Below, in pieces: positions 1-9,890 of a DNA stretch of 64,000 nucleotides. Position 1 is the first letter of the stretch, and each line of letters opens with the position of its first letter. Under the pieces are notes generated by a model that was given only the letters and a program-made list of their open reading frames with translations, did no database searches and was not told the origin of the DNA. Origin of the DNA: Lepiota brunneoincarnata (taxonomy: Eukaryota > Basidiomycota > Agaricomycetes > Agaricales > Agaricaceae); the NCBI GenBank assembly GCA_023014365.1, contig JAEBUN010000004.1, positions 2,480,001-2,544,000 of the forward strand. The letters run 5' to 3'. Position numbers and translations under genes: made by a program.

Positions 1-642
1 GCTCCTCTTTGGTTTCCGATGTTGTTAACCTGATTCGTTGCAATAGGTTTGCGCGCGGACATGTACGAGTGGCAGTTTGCAAATCCCAATTCGTCTGTGG
101 CCAGAAGGAACTATAGACCAGGTGAATTTTTTTAGACCTTGTTCCAAACTGATGAGCAAAGCTAAAACGGAAACAAAGGTGTGTATGGGCGTCTGGATAA
201 GGATAACTGCTTCCCTACCATCGTAACCAATATCGACCCAACGGCCAAGCAGAGCCGGGTCTTGCACCCCTACGTAAGTTGTCCAAAAACCCTTCACTTG
301 GACCAAGGCAGATGAAAGTGGGCTAGTGTAAGCGCATGGTTACAGTTCGCGAGCTTGCTAGGGCACAAGGATTCTCGGATCACTTTGTATTCGAGTCTTA
401 CAAGGGCAATGTGGTCACAGTAAGCCGACAGTTGTCTTTTGACTTCGTGCGCGCGGGAAGCTAAAGTTCGCGGATAGATGCATAGGCAGATTGGGAATGC
501 GGTCCCCCTACCGTTGGCGCGTGCGCTCGGTCGGGAGTTGAGGGAGACGGTTTTTGTGTTGTGGCGCTCGGGACAGTTGGGGAGAGGTGGGGAAGGGGAT
601 GGGGGTTCTGATGTTGATAGTAATGAAGGGTTGTATGTCTAA
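1..642 (+). CDS. DNA (cytosine-5) methyltransferase, C-terminal part (5' end outside window)
   Basis: This is the end of a C5-DNA methyltransferase that methylates cytosine in nuclear DNA. Exons joined by short introns read, in order: ...DMYEWQFANPNSS (from about 56), YGRLDKDNCFPTIVTNIDP (from about 180), then RELARAQGFSD (from about 345, motif IX-like) and MHRQIGNAVPLPLARALGR (from 478, motif X, which completes the SAM pocket). The segment TVRELARAQGF followed by QIGNAVP is diagnostic of the family. The phrase ending in KQSRVLHP resembles DNMT1-type enzymes more than RID/Masc1, but the catalytic PCQ motif and any BAH domains lie upstream of the window. Visible introns include about 286-334 and 420-477 (the latter GTAAGC...ATAG). 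Stop TAA at 640-642. The last roughly 30 residues are a Gly/Asp-rich, poorly conserved tail. Confidence 0.88.
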
Positions 643-976
643 ATATTGGTATACACATTATCATACACTGCTGGTAATGTCGCCAAAGGGAGTGAAGTTG
701 TCTTTGGCAACTCTATCGTAATTCCGATCCGCCTTTGTGCGTTGGCGGCCCAACGCACGTACATGTCCTCCTCCAACGACGCCGTAAGTACTAGACACCC
801 CCGATTCTCCATAGACGGAGCAAGAGGATTGTCTTGGGTACAAAGAGCGGGTGGCACCTCTGATTATTCTGGGCCGATGGATGTTGAGTATTACAGCACG
901 TTCTCCTTATCGATTGAATCAGGCGACAGGATCGTCGTTGTGTGTGTATATGTATAGCAAACTCACCTCCTGCACC
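643..976. other. Intergenic stretch between convergent genes
   Basis: This lies between the 3' ends of the methyltransferase gene (+) and DPH4 (-). Small ORFs on both strands overlap each other and show no recognisable motif. I see only 3' flanking sequence here. Confidence 0.5.
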
Positions 977-1405
977 TCAGTACCCAACCCAGATAGCTTC
1001 TGAGCAACATCCACAGGCTACCAGATGTTGTCCCTTTTCCATGTCGGCTTCGCGTATCCGATACAAGCCGCCGCATCTACAGGGGTACTCCCAGGTATCG
1101 TCCTTTCCCTCTAGATCAAGCTGGGTAAATTCCTCGAGGGAAACCACCTGTGCGGGCCGAGGACCGGAGGTTTTGTGGGTCTCCTTGTATCTTGTCAGGG
1201 ATGCGTCGTATCTTGCGCGAGAGAGGGGCGAGGAGAGGACAGTGTAAGCGTCCTTGAGCAGCCCGATATCTACGGATTGTGGGTTTAACGGGCGATGAAC
1301 ATTTTTATCGGGGTGGTACTTGAGGAGGAGAGAGTGATATGCGAGCTTGATTTCAGCAAGGGTTGCGGATGGAGAGACGGCGAGGATTTGGTAGTAGTCG
1401 AGCAT
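977..1405 (-). CDS. DPH4: DPH4-type J-domain protein with CSL zinc finger (diphthamide synthesis)
   Basis: This is a small co-chaperone that supplies electrons or iron to the Dph1-Dph2 step of diphthamide synthesis on eEF2 (family knowledge, DPH4/JJJ3). The N-terminal J domain begins MLDYYQILAVSP and has the essential loop HPDKN at about residue 33. The C-terminal CSL-type zinc finger is seen in YPCRCGG followed by ACGCCSEAIWVGY, giving the CxC and CxxC zinc ligands. At about 142 aa it is a normal family length. I choose the ATG at 1403-1405; the open frame extends 22 codons further upstream but only to a TTG. The coding part is a single exon. It is divergent from the small gene at 1755. Confidence 0.88.
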   Translation of the reverse strand: MLDYYQILAVSPSATLAEIKLAYHSLLLKYHPDKNVHRPLNPQSVDIGLLKDAYTVLSSPLSRARYDASLTRYKETHKTSGPRPAQVVSLEEFTQLDLEGKDDTWEYPCRCGGLYRIREADMEKGQHLVACGCCSEAIWVGY

Positions 1406-1754
1406 TGAGAGCCAAACCTTGTCAAGGCACGGGATCAACACTCTTTGATCCCAATCTGGATCACTTGCCAAACACAGACAAGGGAGTCTCTAAACATGGA
1501 CCTCGCCTTGTTCTCTTCAGGCCTATAAGTATTACCCCTCTTTCGTCTGACAATGGCAGAACGGTTGTGCACCAACTCGTCTACACTCACACACCGACAG
1601 TAGCCAAGTTGCTGTGTCGGAAATACGATCCCACACTCTCGAGCATAGACGCCCTCTCTAGTTCTTGCACTCACACCCATCCTTATACTCCGGGCATTTG
1701 CTACATAGGTTCAGCATCATCATCACCAACCACGTAAAAACCCATAAAAACGAC
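1406..1754. promoter_or_regulatory. Divergent intergenic region DPH4 / small protein gene
   Basis: About 350 bp separate the two divergent start codons, so it must hold both 5' UTRs and promoters. I see no clear TATA box or other defined element. Confidence 0.4.
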
Positions 1755-1979
1755 ATGTCGTCCTACAGCCACACCCCACCCTCCCCCACATTTGGGTTTT
1801 TCCCCGCTGGGTCAACCTCACCCAACGCTTTCGCCATGTTCGCGCAGCACCAGTCGCCGCGTGATACGCATAACATGTACGCTGCCTTTGCTGCCTCTGC
1901 AGCAGGCCACCCACCTTCATCCGCCCAGCCTTCACCGGCATCCGTAGGAGGATTCAGGGGTTTTATGTCGAGGAAATGA
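1755..1979 (+). CDS. Small Pro/Ser/Ala-rich protein, 74 aa, unknown function
   Basis: A single-exon ORF from an ATG in fair context (CGACATGTCG). The protein is rich in Ser, Pro, Ala and Phe, has no hydrophobic segment long enough for a membrane span, no signal peptide and no Cys. It ends in a Gly/Phe/basic stretch, GGFRGFMSRK. The composition suggests a disordered, possibly stress- or development-related small protein, but I do not recognise a family. Codon usage (third position C/T) looks coding. It lies 171 bp upstream of the ING gene on the same strand, with its own promoter presumably in the DPH4 divergent region. Confidence 0.55.
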   Translation: MSSYSHTPPSPTFGFFPAGSTSPNAFAMFAQHQSPRDTHNMYAAFAASAAGHPPSSAQPSPASVGGFRGFMSRK

Positions 1980-2150
1980 TATTGTATCGGATATACCACA
2001 CCACTGTACTATTATTACAAGTATCCCCCATTGATGTATCCATAGATTAGTTTACCGCGAGAAAATAAGACTGGGGTTAGGGTCACGGACCGGGTGTGTC
2101 TCTATGAGATCTTTTTCCTCTCTCCTTTGCCTCTACATACACCCACACAA

Positions 2151-3836
2151 ATGGTCTCCTCGCGTCCACCGCCGACGGTACCAGCATCTGCTGGCTCTTC
2201 CGTCCCCCACTCATCCCTCAACACTGCCTATTCCCTCGCACTCCTTTCAGAGTATACACATACCCTCGACTCCCTCCCTCTCGACCTTTCCCGCAGCTTC
2301 GCCGACCTCCGCGAGCTCGATGCTGTCCTCTCCTCTTCCATGATCACCATCACCGCCAAAATACATCACCTCACCTCCATGGTCGAGGAGCACAAGGGTA
2401 CGAAGGAAGAGCGTCTCTGGCTCCTCCATGAAATAGCTGAAGAGGCTGCACGTCTCAAGTATGGCGGGGACGATAAGATTCGTGTCGCTTGTCAGGCTGC
2501 AGATACACTCAAGGCTCATTCTGCTCACCTCCGCACCCTTGCTGAACGCTTGCCCGACTTTGATGCCACCTTGCTCAACCGCAAGACTGTCTACCCCCAT
2601 GTGTCCGCCAAGTCTTTCATGCCCCTCAATATGGACACTGGGCGTCGGCGGCGGGGTGGTGCGGGCTCGTCGGGGCTTTTGGTCGCGAGTGCCATTGACC
2701 CCAGTCCTGCAAAACGGAAGAGGTTTGCTCGAGAAGAGGAGATTGATGTTGGGAGCACCCGATCCCCACATAAGAAGGACCGTATGCTTGAGCCGCCGAA
2801 CCCCCGTCCACGCGCCAATGGAAGAGTGAAAAAGTACGCCTCTCCCCAGTCTTTCCCCTCAGATCATCTAAAATCTCACTTCTTTCTGCGACAGAAACGA
2901 ACGCGTCCCATCACCCTCGGAATCCCTCGTCTCCGTCACATCCCACCTTCCTTCCCAAAACACCCATCACACAAACGGAGCATCCACTACCGCCCGCGGC
3001 ACATCCTCCACCCACCAACAAAACCACGCAAGCAGCCTCTCTGCATCTACCAACAACCGCGCTGCCAATGGCACCAATACCAACAAACGTCGTGGCGGAA
3101 ACAACGCCACTGCTAATGCCAACAACAATCGCGTATCAACTACTCCCCTGCCCACTGACTATCCGCCATCGCACAACCCCGCCTCCTCGATCCAATCACA
3201 CCGGGCCGGCAGCGGCGGTGGTGGCATACCCTCCTCATCCTCGAACCACCATCCTGCATCTTCGAACCTCGTTGGTTCGTATCCCAATGGCGCTGTCGTA
3301 GCCAATGGCAGTGGGGGAGGTCATCCGTATGATCTCCCACATTCAATGTCTGGCACACCGGATTGGAACCCCCCGCCTGCACAGCAGCTGGAGGGCCCCG
3401 GGATGCCTATAGCGAGGAGTACGTCAATACACTCCACCATCACGAATGCCAACGGCACTAGTGGTGGGGGCAGAAATGGGAATTCGACGGCTGTCAATTC
3501 GGTGGGTACGGATGGAGGTACAACGGAGGCTGGGGACGGTGATGGAGATAACGATGATGGGAGGACATATTGTTATTGCGACAGTGTCAGCTATGGGGAG
3601 ATGATTGCCTGCGATGACGAGAACTGTGAACGTGAATGGGTGCGTCTCTTCTGTTTTGGCATTCTTTCTCGATATTTCTAACGTTAAATCAGTTCCACCT
3701 GTCATGTATTGGGTTGACTGTATGTCCCGAAGGCTCATGGTTCTGCGATACGTGCAAGAACAAGCGGAACGCAAAGAGATCGGGGAGAGGCGGCAAGCGG
3801 CGAGCGGCGGGAAACCGGGCCGGAGGAAGAGCATAG
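2151..3836 (+). CDS. ING-family PHD-finger histone reader
   Basis: This nuclear chromatin factor reads H3K4me3 and anchors a histone acetyltransferase or deacetylase complex (ING family; Yng2/NuA4 or Pho23/Rpd3L in yeast). The N-terminal ING helical domain spans residues about 20-135, with the heptad-like segment from LLSEYTHTLDSLPLDLSR onward. A long Ser/Asn/Gly-rich linker carries basic patches (PAKRKRF). The C-terminal PHD finger reads YCYCDSVSYGEMIACDDENC, then EREW, then FHLSCIGL and WFCDTC, giving the C4HC3 ligands; the Trp in EW is a typical aromatic-cage residue. It ends in a polybasic tail (KRSGRGGKRRAAG), as in ING proteins that bind phosphoinositides. Introns at 2834-2894 and 3640-3692 (the second inside the PHD finger). 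Which complex it serves cannot be told from sequence alone. Confidence 0.9.
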
Positions 3837-4124
3837 CCTGCATTCTACCCTTTGCTTTTCATCGCCCTTAACTCTTATAATTCCCTATCTCCTTTCGTTC
3901 GTAGCATATTATTCTATTCTACTCATCAGCGTGTATGTTATTTATGGTAATCTGGCCAATAGTATGATGTTGTACCTCGACATATCATGACCATCCTGCT
4001 CTGGAACTCAGTGTTGAGCGCTTAAGCAGAGATAAACTAGATTATTCGGTATGCAAACACAGGGTGCTCGTGCATTTACAGTGGTGGAGGGGGGAGGGGA
4101 CCAAAAAAACAAAATGCTACAAGG

Positions 4125-6822
4125 TCAGCGCCGTTTAGACGACCGCGTTTCCTCCAGTCCAGGTGAGCTCCTCCGTTTCCTATCACAAACACAGTCAAAA
4201 TCCATACCGGAAACAAGAAGAAAAAAAAGAAACATACCGACTCGAACTCCTCTCTTCCACTTCAGCACTAGGCGTCCTCCGCGCCCGATCCTCTTTACTT
4301 CCCCTCTCACGGTCTCGGTCTCTTTCCCGATCTCTTTCCCTCTCGCGTTCGCTCCCACCACCACCACCACCACCATAGTCGAGCCCATCAACAGCAGGTG
4401 CGTTCCCGTCCCGGTCTTTGTATTTGTTCTGGTTCCGAGGGCCAGTAGGGACATTGGGGGGGAGCGGGGATGCTGGTCTTACGGGAACTGGTACACCTGG
4501 TGGTTCACCCATGTCAGAAAAGCCCACCAAAATAAAAAATAAATAAAAAATATCGCTACCCCGTCCACGACCACCGGGGAATCCTCTGCCCCTTGCCATA
4601 TTTTGAATGGGTGCTCCCCGTCCAGCACCAGCACCACGGTAGGCCTGTAGAGGGGTGCTTCCACGACCAACCCCAGCACCAACATTGTTAGGCGTAGAGC
4701 TCCCTGTGCCAGGTGTAACGCTCGAAATGACACCGGGCGCAGTTGATGTAGGAGCTCCGCCTGGAATGGGTGTTCCGCCTGTACTTGAGGGACCACCGCT
4801 CCCGCTTGCACCTGCCCCTGTGCCTCCTGGTCCTGCTGGGCCAGGTCCGCTGGTGCCATCCATATTTTGGAACATTTGCATTTGGTTTTGGTCTTGCATC
4901 TGTTTCATAATCAGCAACCCTACCAAGTCAAGAGAGAAAGCTCAACCGCACCTGCATCGCAAAGTCCCCTGGCATACCCATATTCATCATCCCTGGAGCT
5001 CCCGCGAACCCGTCCTGCATCATCATACCCCCAGGTCCTCCCTGAACCTGAACCTGTTCCGGCGTCCCGACACCCATCCCAACTCCACCCATCCCCCCAC
5101 CCTCTTGCGCTTGCTGTATCTGTTGCATCATCTGCGCCGCAGCGGCCATATCCCCCATGTTCATAATCATCCCCGACATCTCCATCATCATCTGCGGGTT
5201 CATCATTCCTGCTGCTACAGCCGCCGCCGCCGCGTTCGCCTGCGGGTTCCCACCTGCCCCACCATTCACATTCATGGCCCCATTCATCATGGCCGTTGTT
5301 CCTGTCATGACCATTTGTCGGAGTTCGGGTGGTAGGGCGGTGATTTGGTCTTCACCCATTGCAGCAAAATTCTAAATGCCAAAAAGAAAAAAAGAAACCT
5401 GATTATGTCGCGGGCCCCTTCATGGACAAGAAAAGCTAACGTACGAGGACGTTCGTCTTCAAAACATTCGCCATTTCACCCAACTCTCTCCGTCGATAAC
5501 AATAAGCCTCCCAAGAAATCTCGTCAAAGCCATAATTGAACCAATCACTGATATCAGAGCCAGGACGGCGCCACGGCTTTTCGGCCATAGCATTCAAGTC
5601 GACTTCGAGGATTGAGCGGCCATCAAGCATGCCTACTACTTCCGGGTCGATTTCGGGATGGGAGGGCGGTGCCCTGACAGGTGGGAGGGTGTTTGGGTCT
5701 ACGCCATCATCTTGTTCCAAATGTTGATTTTGGTTTTGTGGTTGGACGTGCGGGGAGGGCGTGCCAGAAGTGGAATGTGGTTGTTCTTGTTGTTGGGGCT
5801 GGGAAGGTGTGGAAGTTGGGTGTGGAGGTGGATGGAGTGCACTTGGAATGGCGCCTCCGCGTTGGATAGGGTTATACTCTGTCGTTAGTGAAGGTGCTGG
5901 AGCTGTATGTGGGAAGTCATTAGATAGTAGCGGGAAGAAGTTGGGTGGACAAGGAAACTAGCCTCGTGGTTGGGTGGGCATTGTTGAGCTGGTCGCGCGA
6001 CCACTAGGCCTGCTGGGCCTTTGCGAATATGATAGAGGTCGTAAATAAACCTTTAAATAAGATTAAGCAACGTACCGAAGGTCGATAGAATGCGAGGGCC
6101 GTTCCATGATAATTTCAATGTCCTGGTCATATTGTTCAGTCGAAGGGTAGCTTGGAGAAAACGGCACCACGAACATCTTCGCTATCTTCATCCTGCTCCT
6201 CCTCTTCCTCCCCGTTCGCTTTGCCTTCGGCACTGTCAGCTTCGTCCGCCTGTTCTTCCTCCGGCTGGCATTGTTGTTGTTGTTGTTGTTGCTGCTGCTG
6301 TTGGAGAGCAGAAGGTGGAGGAGAGTGGTCCTGGAAGATATCATCATCCTCATCCTCTTCCACGTTCTTCACTTGTTGTTCTAAGTGTTCAACGAGCCCA
6401 TTCGAGGAATTTAATGTATCCAGAAAAATTCTATTTCACGCATTGACACGAGCAATTCATGGTTCGATTAAAAAGCGTGTTCATTGATTGGACAGGACTT
6501 GGCACTCACGGTTGTGGGACTAAGAATGGTTGAAAATGGTGTGTTCACGCGCGCGAGGATACAATGAAAGAAAGTCAATTCCATTGTTTTTTGGGTATGG
6601 TACAAAGGTTAGGTGGAATGCTAGGTGGATTCTTACCCGTTGGCTGATGCGGCGAGGGGTCTGCAGGACCTCCGTACAGGTATTCGTCGTCTTCATCCCT
6701 GAAGTCCTATGAGTATTTGTCATGGCAACTGTGAGCTTTTCTGCTGGACATACATGGGTGTAGGTTAAAGAAGAGTCAGAAACATCTGTTGCGCGTGACG
6801 TTGTCACATGCGCTAAAAACAT
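4125..6822 (-). CDS. FIP1: Fip1, pre-mRNA 3'-end processing factor
   Basis: This is a subunit of the cleavage and polyadenylation factor that bridges poly(A) polymerase to the complex in the nucleus. Reading down the minus strand: an acidic N-terminal part with DEYLYGGP, a polyQ tract (6270-6304) inside an acidic region, DIEIIMERPSHSIDLR (about 6080-6122), then the diagnostic Fip1 motif at 5490-5600 (KPWRRPGSDISDWFNYGFDE). Next come Met/Gly/Ala-rich and Pro/Gly-rich stretches, an RGRG segment, an R-E/R-D dipeptide region and a basic C-terminus ending SSKRR. I count at least seven introns, for example 6123-6174 (52 bp). The intron after TQPR near 5955 appears to start with GC rather than GT (GC-AG), or hides a small error. 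I choose the ATG at 6820-6822, joined by a short intron to the acidic exon. Confidence 0.9.
6270..6304. repeat. CAA/CAG trinucleotide tract encoding polyglutamine in Fip1
   Basis: On the minus strand a run of CAG and CAA codons gives about 11 consecutive Gln. Mixed CAA/CAG codons suggest selection for Gln as well as slippage. Confidence 0.8.
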
Positions 6823-6871
6823 TTCGCGTCGACGCGTAAATCTCAGAAAAACGAATATATATATATAATGA

Positions 6872-7726
6872 CTATTGTGATGGCTCTAATCCTTTCTTGA
6901 ATCCCTCCAGAGTCCTTGCCAACCTTCCACCACTCGCCTCACCCAATACAGCTGCCAACTGTGTCGCAGGTGAGCTCAATAACCCAACAATTTGCGACCT
7001 GAGTGTATCCAACGTTGGCAGCTTGGACACATCCTCCACCCCTTCAGGGAGTAACACCTGTCCTTCAACTAGGGCTCCGACAAGCTTGAGGTCTGGCGTT
7101 CGGATCTGACGAACCCGCTTCATCCTCCTTCCAGGCGTGACCGGGTCAGCGTTCTTCGCCGCTAGCTCCTGCTGAATCTCGGCCTCCGTCTTGGGCGTTT
7201 TAGGGGGGACACTCCGCCCCATGGCACGAAGTACTGCCTTTAGCTGGGGTGGGTGGAAGGTGGGGAGTGTCAGGAGGGCGAAGGACCCTTTGGTATCCTT
7301 CACCATCTTCTTCACTGCAGATTTATTGATCCCCGGAAGGTCACGGAGAGCTGCTCCTAGGATACTCGTCCGCACAACAGTGAGTGAGGGCAGGGGAGGA
7401 GGGGTGTTCGTGACGGGATTGGACCCCGGAGACAGAGGTGAGGGCTTTATGCGCTGGGTAGCAGTGTAAATGTCCAAGCGCAGGGCTTTTAGTCGCTCTG
7501 CGGTGAAATCCTCATGCTGAAGGAAGAGGATGGGCGAGTCAGCATTGCCCCGGAGGATGTTGGTGTACCAGCTGTACTGGAAGGCTTTCTTGTCTTTGAA
7601 GACGCGAGGAAGCTCCTTTCCTGGAAGGCGTTGGGGTGGATCGAGAGATACGGCGTATGTGCGCGTTACTGAGGGTACCCTGTGCACCAGCCATGATGTG
7701 TACTGGCTCGACCTACGGGGCAGCAT
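6872..7726 (-). CDS. Mitochondrial large-subunit ribosomal protein uL10m
   Basis: This is a mitochondrial ribosome large-subunit protein of the L10 family (yeast Mrpl11 type), part of the stalk base. The N-terminus (MLPRRSSQYTSWLVHRVPS) is basic, Ser-rich and without acidic residues, as expected of a mitochondrial targeting peptide. The core carries the L10-like pattern ILFLQHEDFTAERLKALR, then SLTVVRTSILGAAL, a helical middle, and LVGALVEGQVLLPEGVEDVSKLPTLDTLRSQIVGLLSSPATQL, split here as LVGALVEGQVLLPEGV and LPTLDTLRSQIVGLLSSPA, which is the classic L10 C-terminal block. Single exon, about 284 aa. The ATG at 7726 is preferred; the frame runs on to a GTG at 7765. It lies only 49 bp downstream of the Fip1 start on the same strand. 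Confidence 0.85.
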   Translation of the reverse strand: MLPRRSSQYTSWLVHRVPSVTRTYAVSLDPPQRLPGKELPRVFKDKKAFQYSWYTNILRGNADSPILFLQHEDFTAERLKALRLDIYTATQRIKPSPLSPGSNPVTNTPPPLPSLTVVRTSILGAALRDLPGINKSAVKKMVKDTKGSFALLTLPTFHPPQLKAVLRAMGRSVPPKTPKTEAEIQQELAAKNADPVTPGRRMKRVRQIRTPDLKLVGALVEGQVLLPEGVEDVSKLPTLDTLRSQIVGLLSSPATQLAAVLGEASGGRLARTLEGFKKGLEPSQ

Positions 7727-8469
7727 TTTGCGGGCAGAGTAGAAATCGAAATCTCTGTCACACACGTCACAACTCGCCGTTTGACAAACAACCGCAATTA
7801 GCCCCTGTCCCTCCCTTCAGAACCCGTGGATCGCGAACTACAGAGCAAGGGTGCAGGAAAGCATCACAAATTACGTTTCTAGATGCATCGAAGGTTTCAA
7901 TCAAGCCTAGATAGCCGGCCGCCAGTTTCGTCCCCGAGTTCGCGATAAGCTCGATCATCACGACTGCCAACCTCTGAACCTTTTGGACCCCCCATACGTT
8001 AACGGCTCCGATGGTCTCACGGAGTACTCCCGTCTCGACCTTCTTCAAGGTAAGTAATTGCGAACGACCGAGAGCGCGACAAAGGAGACACGGTTATCAA
8101 AACATCATAGACTTCTTTGAACTTGATTGTGTGATCTCTCGCTACCGGAACCCATATCATAGGAGATAGGAACTTGCCAAAGAAACCATGAAATATTAAT
8201 AAAACCACATTCGTGCAAGGTAACCAGCCTCCGATATTTCATCGGAGACGACAATCACCCGGAAAAAGCCATTCAATGAACCGACAACAAACAGCTTCTT
8301 AGGAAGTAGATTCTCATAACTATTGTCCTACCCGCTTATAATCTCATATCAGAGACATAACAAGACAGAACCTTAGGGTACACTCGAATAATGACTCAGA
8401 ATATGTATAATATCCTCCTATGCTCGACGTCACATACAGAATCAGACATCATCCGGTAAACTAATGTAT
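7727..8469. other. Intergenic, no supported gene
   Basis: A 94-codon minus-strand ORF (7767-8048) overlaps others and matches nothing I recognise. The stretch probably holds the uL10m promoter near 7750-7900 and the 3' flank of the hydrophobin. Confidence 0.4.
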
Positions 8470-8905
8470 CTAGAAGAGACTGATGGGACTGCAGCCAACG
8501 ACAATAGCACCATCTGAAGGACAGGTATTAGGCAGGTGAAGCGGTACGAGAGAAAGAGACATACTGAAGTTGTTACCAGTGCAGCAAGCAGGTTGGGCGG
8601 TGCTAAAATCGGCGTCAACAAAACACACAAAACTGAGAAAATAAACGATTCGACTAACCAACTGTTACCACCAGCGCCGATGACGCTGATGGGGTTACAA
8701 GTGAGACCAACCTGGCCGGTAATGGGGCCAGTAACTGATATTGGCGAGGCCGGCAATGGCAGATGTGGCAGGCCTTGCTGTTAGCACTCTGGACAGAGTT
8801 GCAGCAGTGCTGGGCACCGACGTTGCAGGAGTTGCTGGTAATCTCCTGAGGAGCGGCAACAGCGAGGGTGAAGAGAGCGGCAAGGGCGAAGAGCTTGGAG
8901 TGCAT
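8470..8905 (-). CDS. Class I hydrophobin, copy 1 (frame broken by two single-base insertions)
   Basis: Hydrophobins are small secreted proteins that self-assemble into amphipathic layers on hyphae and spores. This copy has a signal peptide (MHSKLFALAALFTLAVAAPQ) and the eight-Cys pattern: SCN...HCCNS, then LTCNP...GNSC (Cys restored across intron 1), CCTGNN, VVGCSPISLF. Two short introns fall at the positions used by copy 2. Compared with copy 2, it has an extra T near 8770 (GCCTGCC versus GCCGCC) and an extra base near 8730-8745, so the literal reading leaves the hydrophobin frame after NSKA. Splice sites, signal peptide and C-terminal exons are intact. It could be a recent pseudogene or a sequencing artefact. 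Start ATG 8903-8905; stop 8470-8472. Confidence 0.8.
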
Positions 8906-9456
8906 TTTTAGAGATGAAATTCGTTAGAAGTCGTAGCGAGTTTAGACTGGGGAGGCCTGCCTGGGACGCGGGGGATTTTATACCTTCCTTGAGCGCAATT
9001 CCTTTCTTAATTCAAAGGATCCGTGCAGCATCCTTTCGGCATCTGCTCCAGGCCGACGACTAGCATCATTTTTTTTGAGCTCATCATACGCGTGGACAAA
9101 ACAAAACACGTACAATTTTGCGCCTCGGTATATTCAACTTCAGGGATTGAGAGGACAAGCGCAGTCGCGGTGACGAAACCTCCATTGAGTTTGGAAAGCG
9201 AACAACCATATATGGTTAATTGTATACCTCGCGTCGCTCTAACAATGTGCGCTAGTACGTCTTTTGGCCCACTGCATTCTGTCTTTTCAATTCATTCACG
9301 GTCTCTTCCCGATTCTTGTTTCACCATGTCCCAGGCTCAAAATCGTTCGACCTTGTTTTTGCGAGGGCCCGGGGGCGTATAAAATCCCTCGCGTCCGACC
9401 AGGATTTCTTCAGTTCGAACTTGTCACTCGACTTCTAACAATCTTTTATCTCTAAA
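8906..9456. promoter_or_regulatory. Shared divergent promoter region of the two hydrophobins
   Basis: 550 bp lie between the two start codons. TATAAAA boxes occur as mirror copies: on the minus strand at 8976-8982 and on the plus strand at 9378-9384, each about 70-80 bp before its ATG and each followed by a matching GC-rich block (ATCCCyCGCGTCC). The 5' leaders also match (for example CTTCTAAC near 9431). The middle of the spacer is not obviously symmetrical. Confidence 0.7.
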
Positions 9457-9890
9457 ATGTACTCCAAGCTCTTCACTCTTGCCGCTCTCTTCACTCTCGC
9501 TGTTGCCGCTCCTCAGGAGATCACCAGCAACTCCTGCAACTGTCGGTGCCCAGCACTGCTGCAACTCTGTCCAGAGTGCTAACAGCAAGGCCGCCACATC
9601 TGCCATTGCTGGCCTCGCTAACGTCGCTGTCGGCTCTATTACCGGCCAAGTCGGTCTCACTTGCAACCCCATCAGTGTTATCGGCGCTGGCGGCAACAGC
9701 TGGTTAGTCCTCTTCCATCCATCTTTGTTTCATGCCTTTTAATTGACGCCGATTTTAGCACTGCTCAACCCGCTTGCTGCACCGGTAACAACTTCAGTAT
9801 GTCTTTCACTCTCATACCGCTTCAGCTACTAATATCTGCCCTTCAGACGGTGCTGTTGTCGTTGGCTGCAGCCCCATCAGCCTCTTCTAG
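9457..9890 (+). CDS. Class I hydrophobin, copy 2 (frame broken by one single-base insertion)
   Basis: This is the inverted partner of the copy at 8470-8905 and belongs to the same secreted, surface-active family. The signal peptide is MYSKLFTLAALFTLAVAAPQ. Skipping one T at about 9541 (AACTGTCGG versus AACGTCGG in copy 1), the protein shows SCN, HCCNS, a Gly/Ala/Val-rich loop, LTCNP, NSC-TAQPACC, NGAVVVGC and ends SPISLF, giving eight Cys in C-CC-C-C-CC-C order. Introns are at about 9702-9758 (GTTAGT...TTTTAG) and 9798-9846 (GTATGT...CTTCAG). As written, the reading stops soon after the extra base. The rest is undamaged, so either the mutation is very young or the base is an error. Confidence 0.8.

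Noticed and set aside
25..306. Minus-strand 93-codon ORF
   Set aside because: It lies opposite well-matched exons of the DNA methyltransferase on the plus strand.
4051..4542. Plus-strand ORF opposite Fip1
   Set aside because: Antisense to RE/RD-repeat and basic C-terminal codons of Fip1; no motif.
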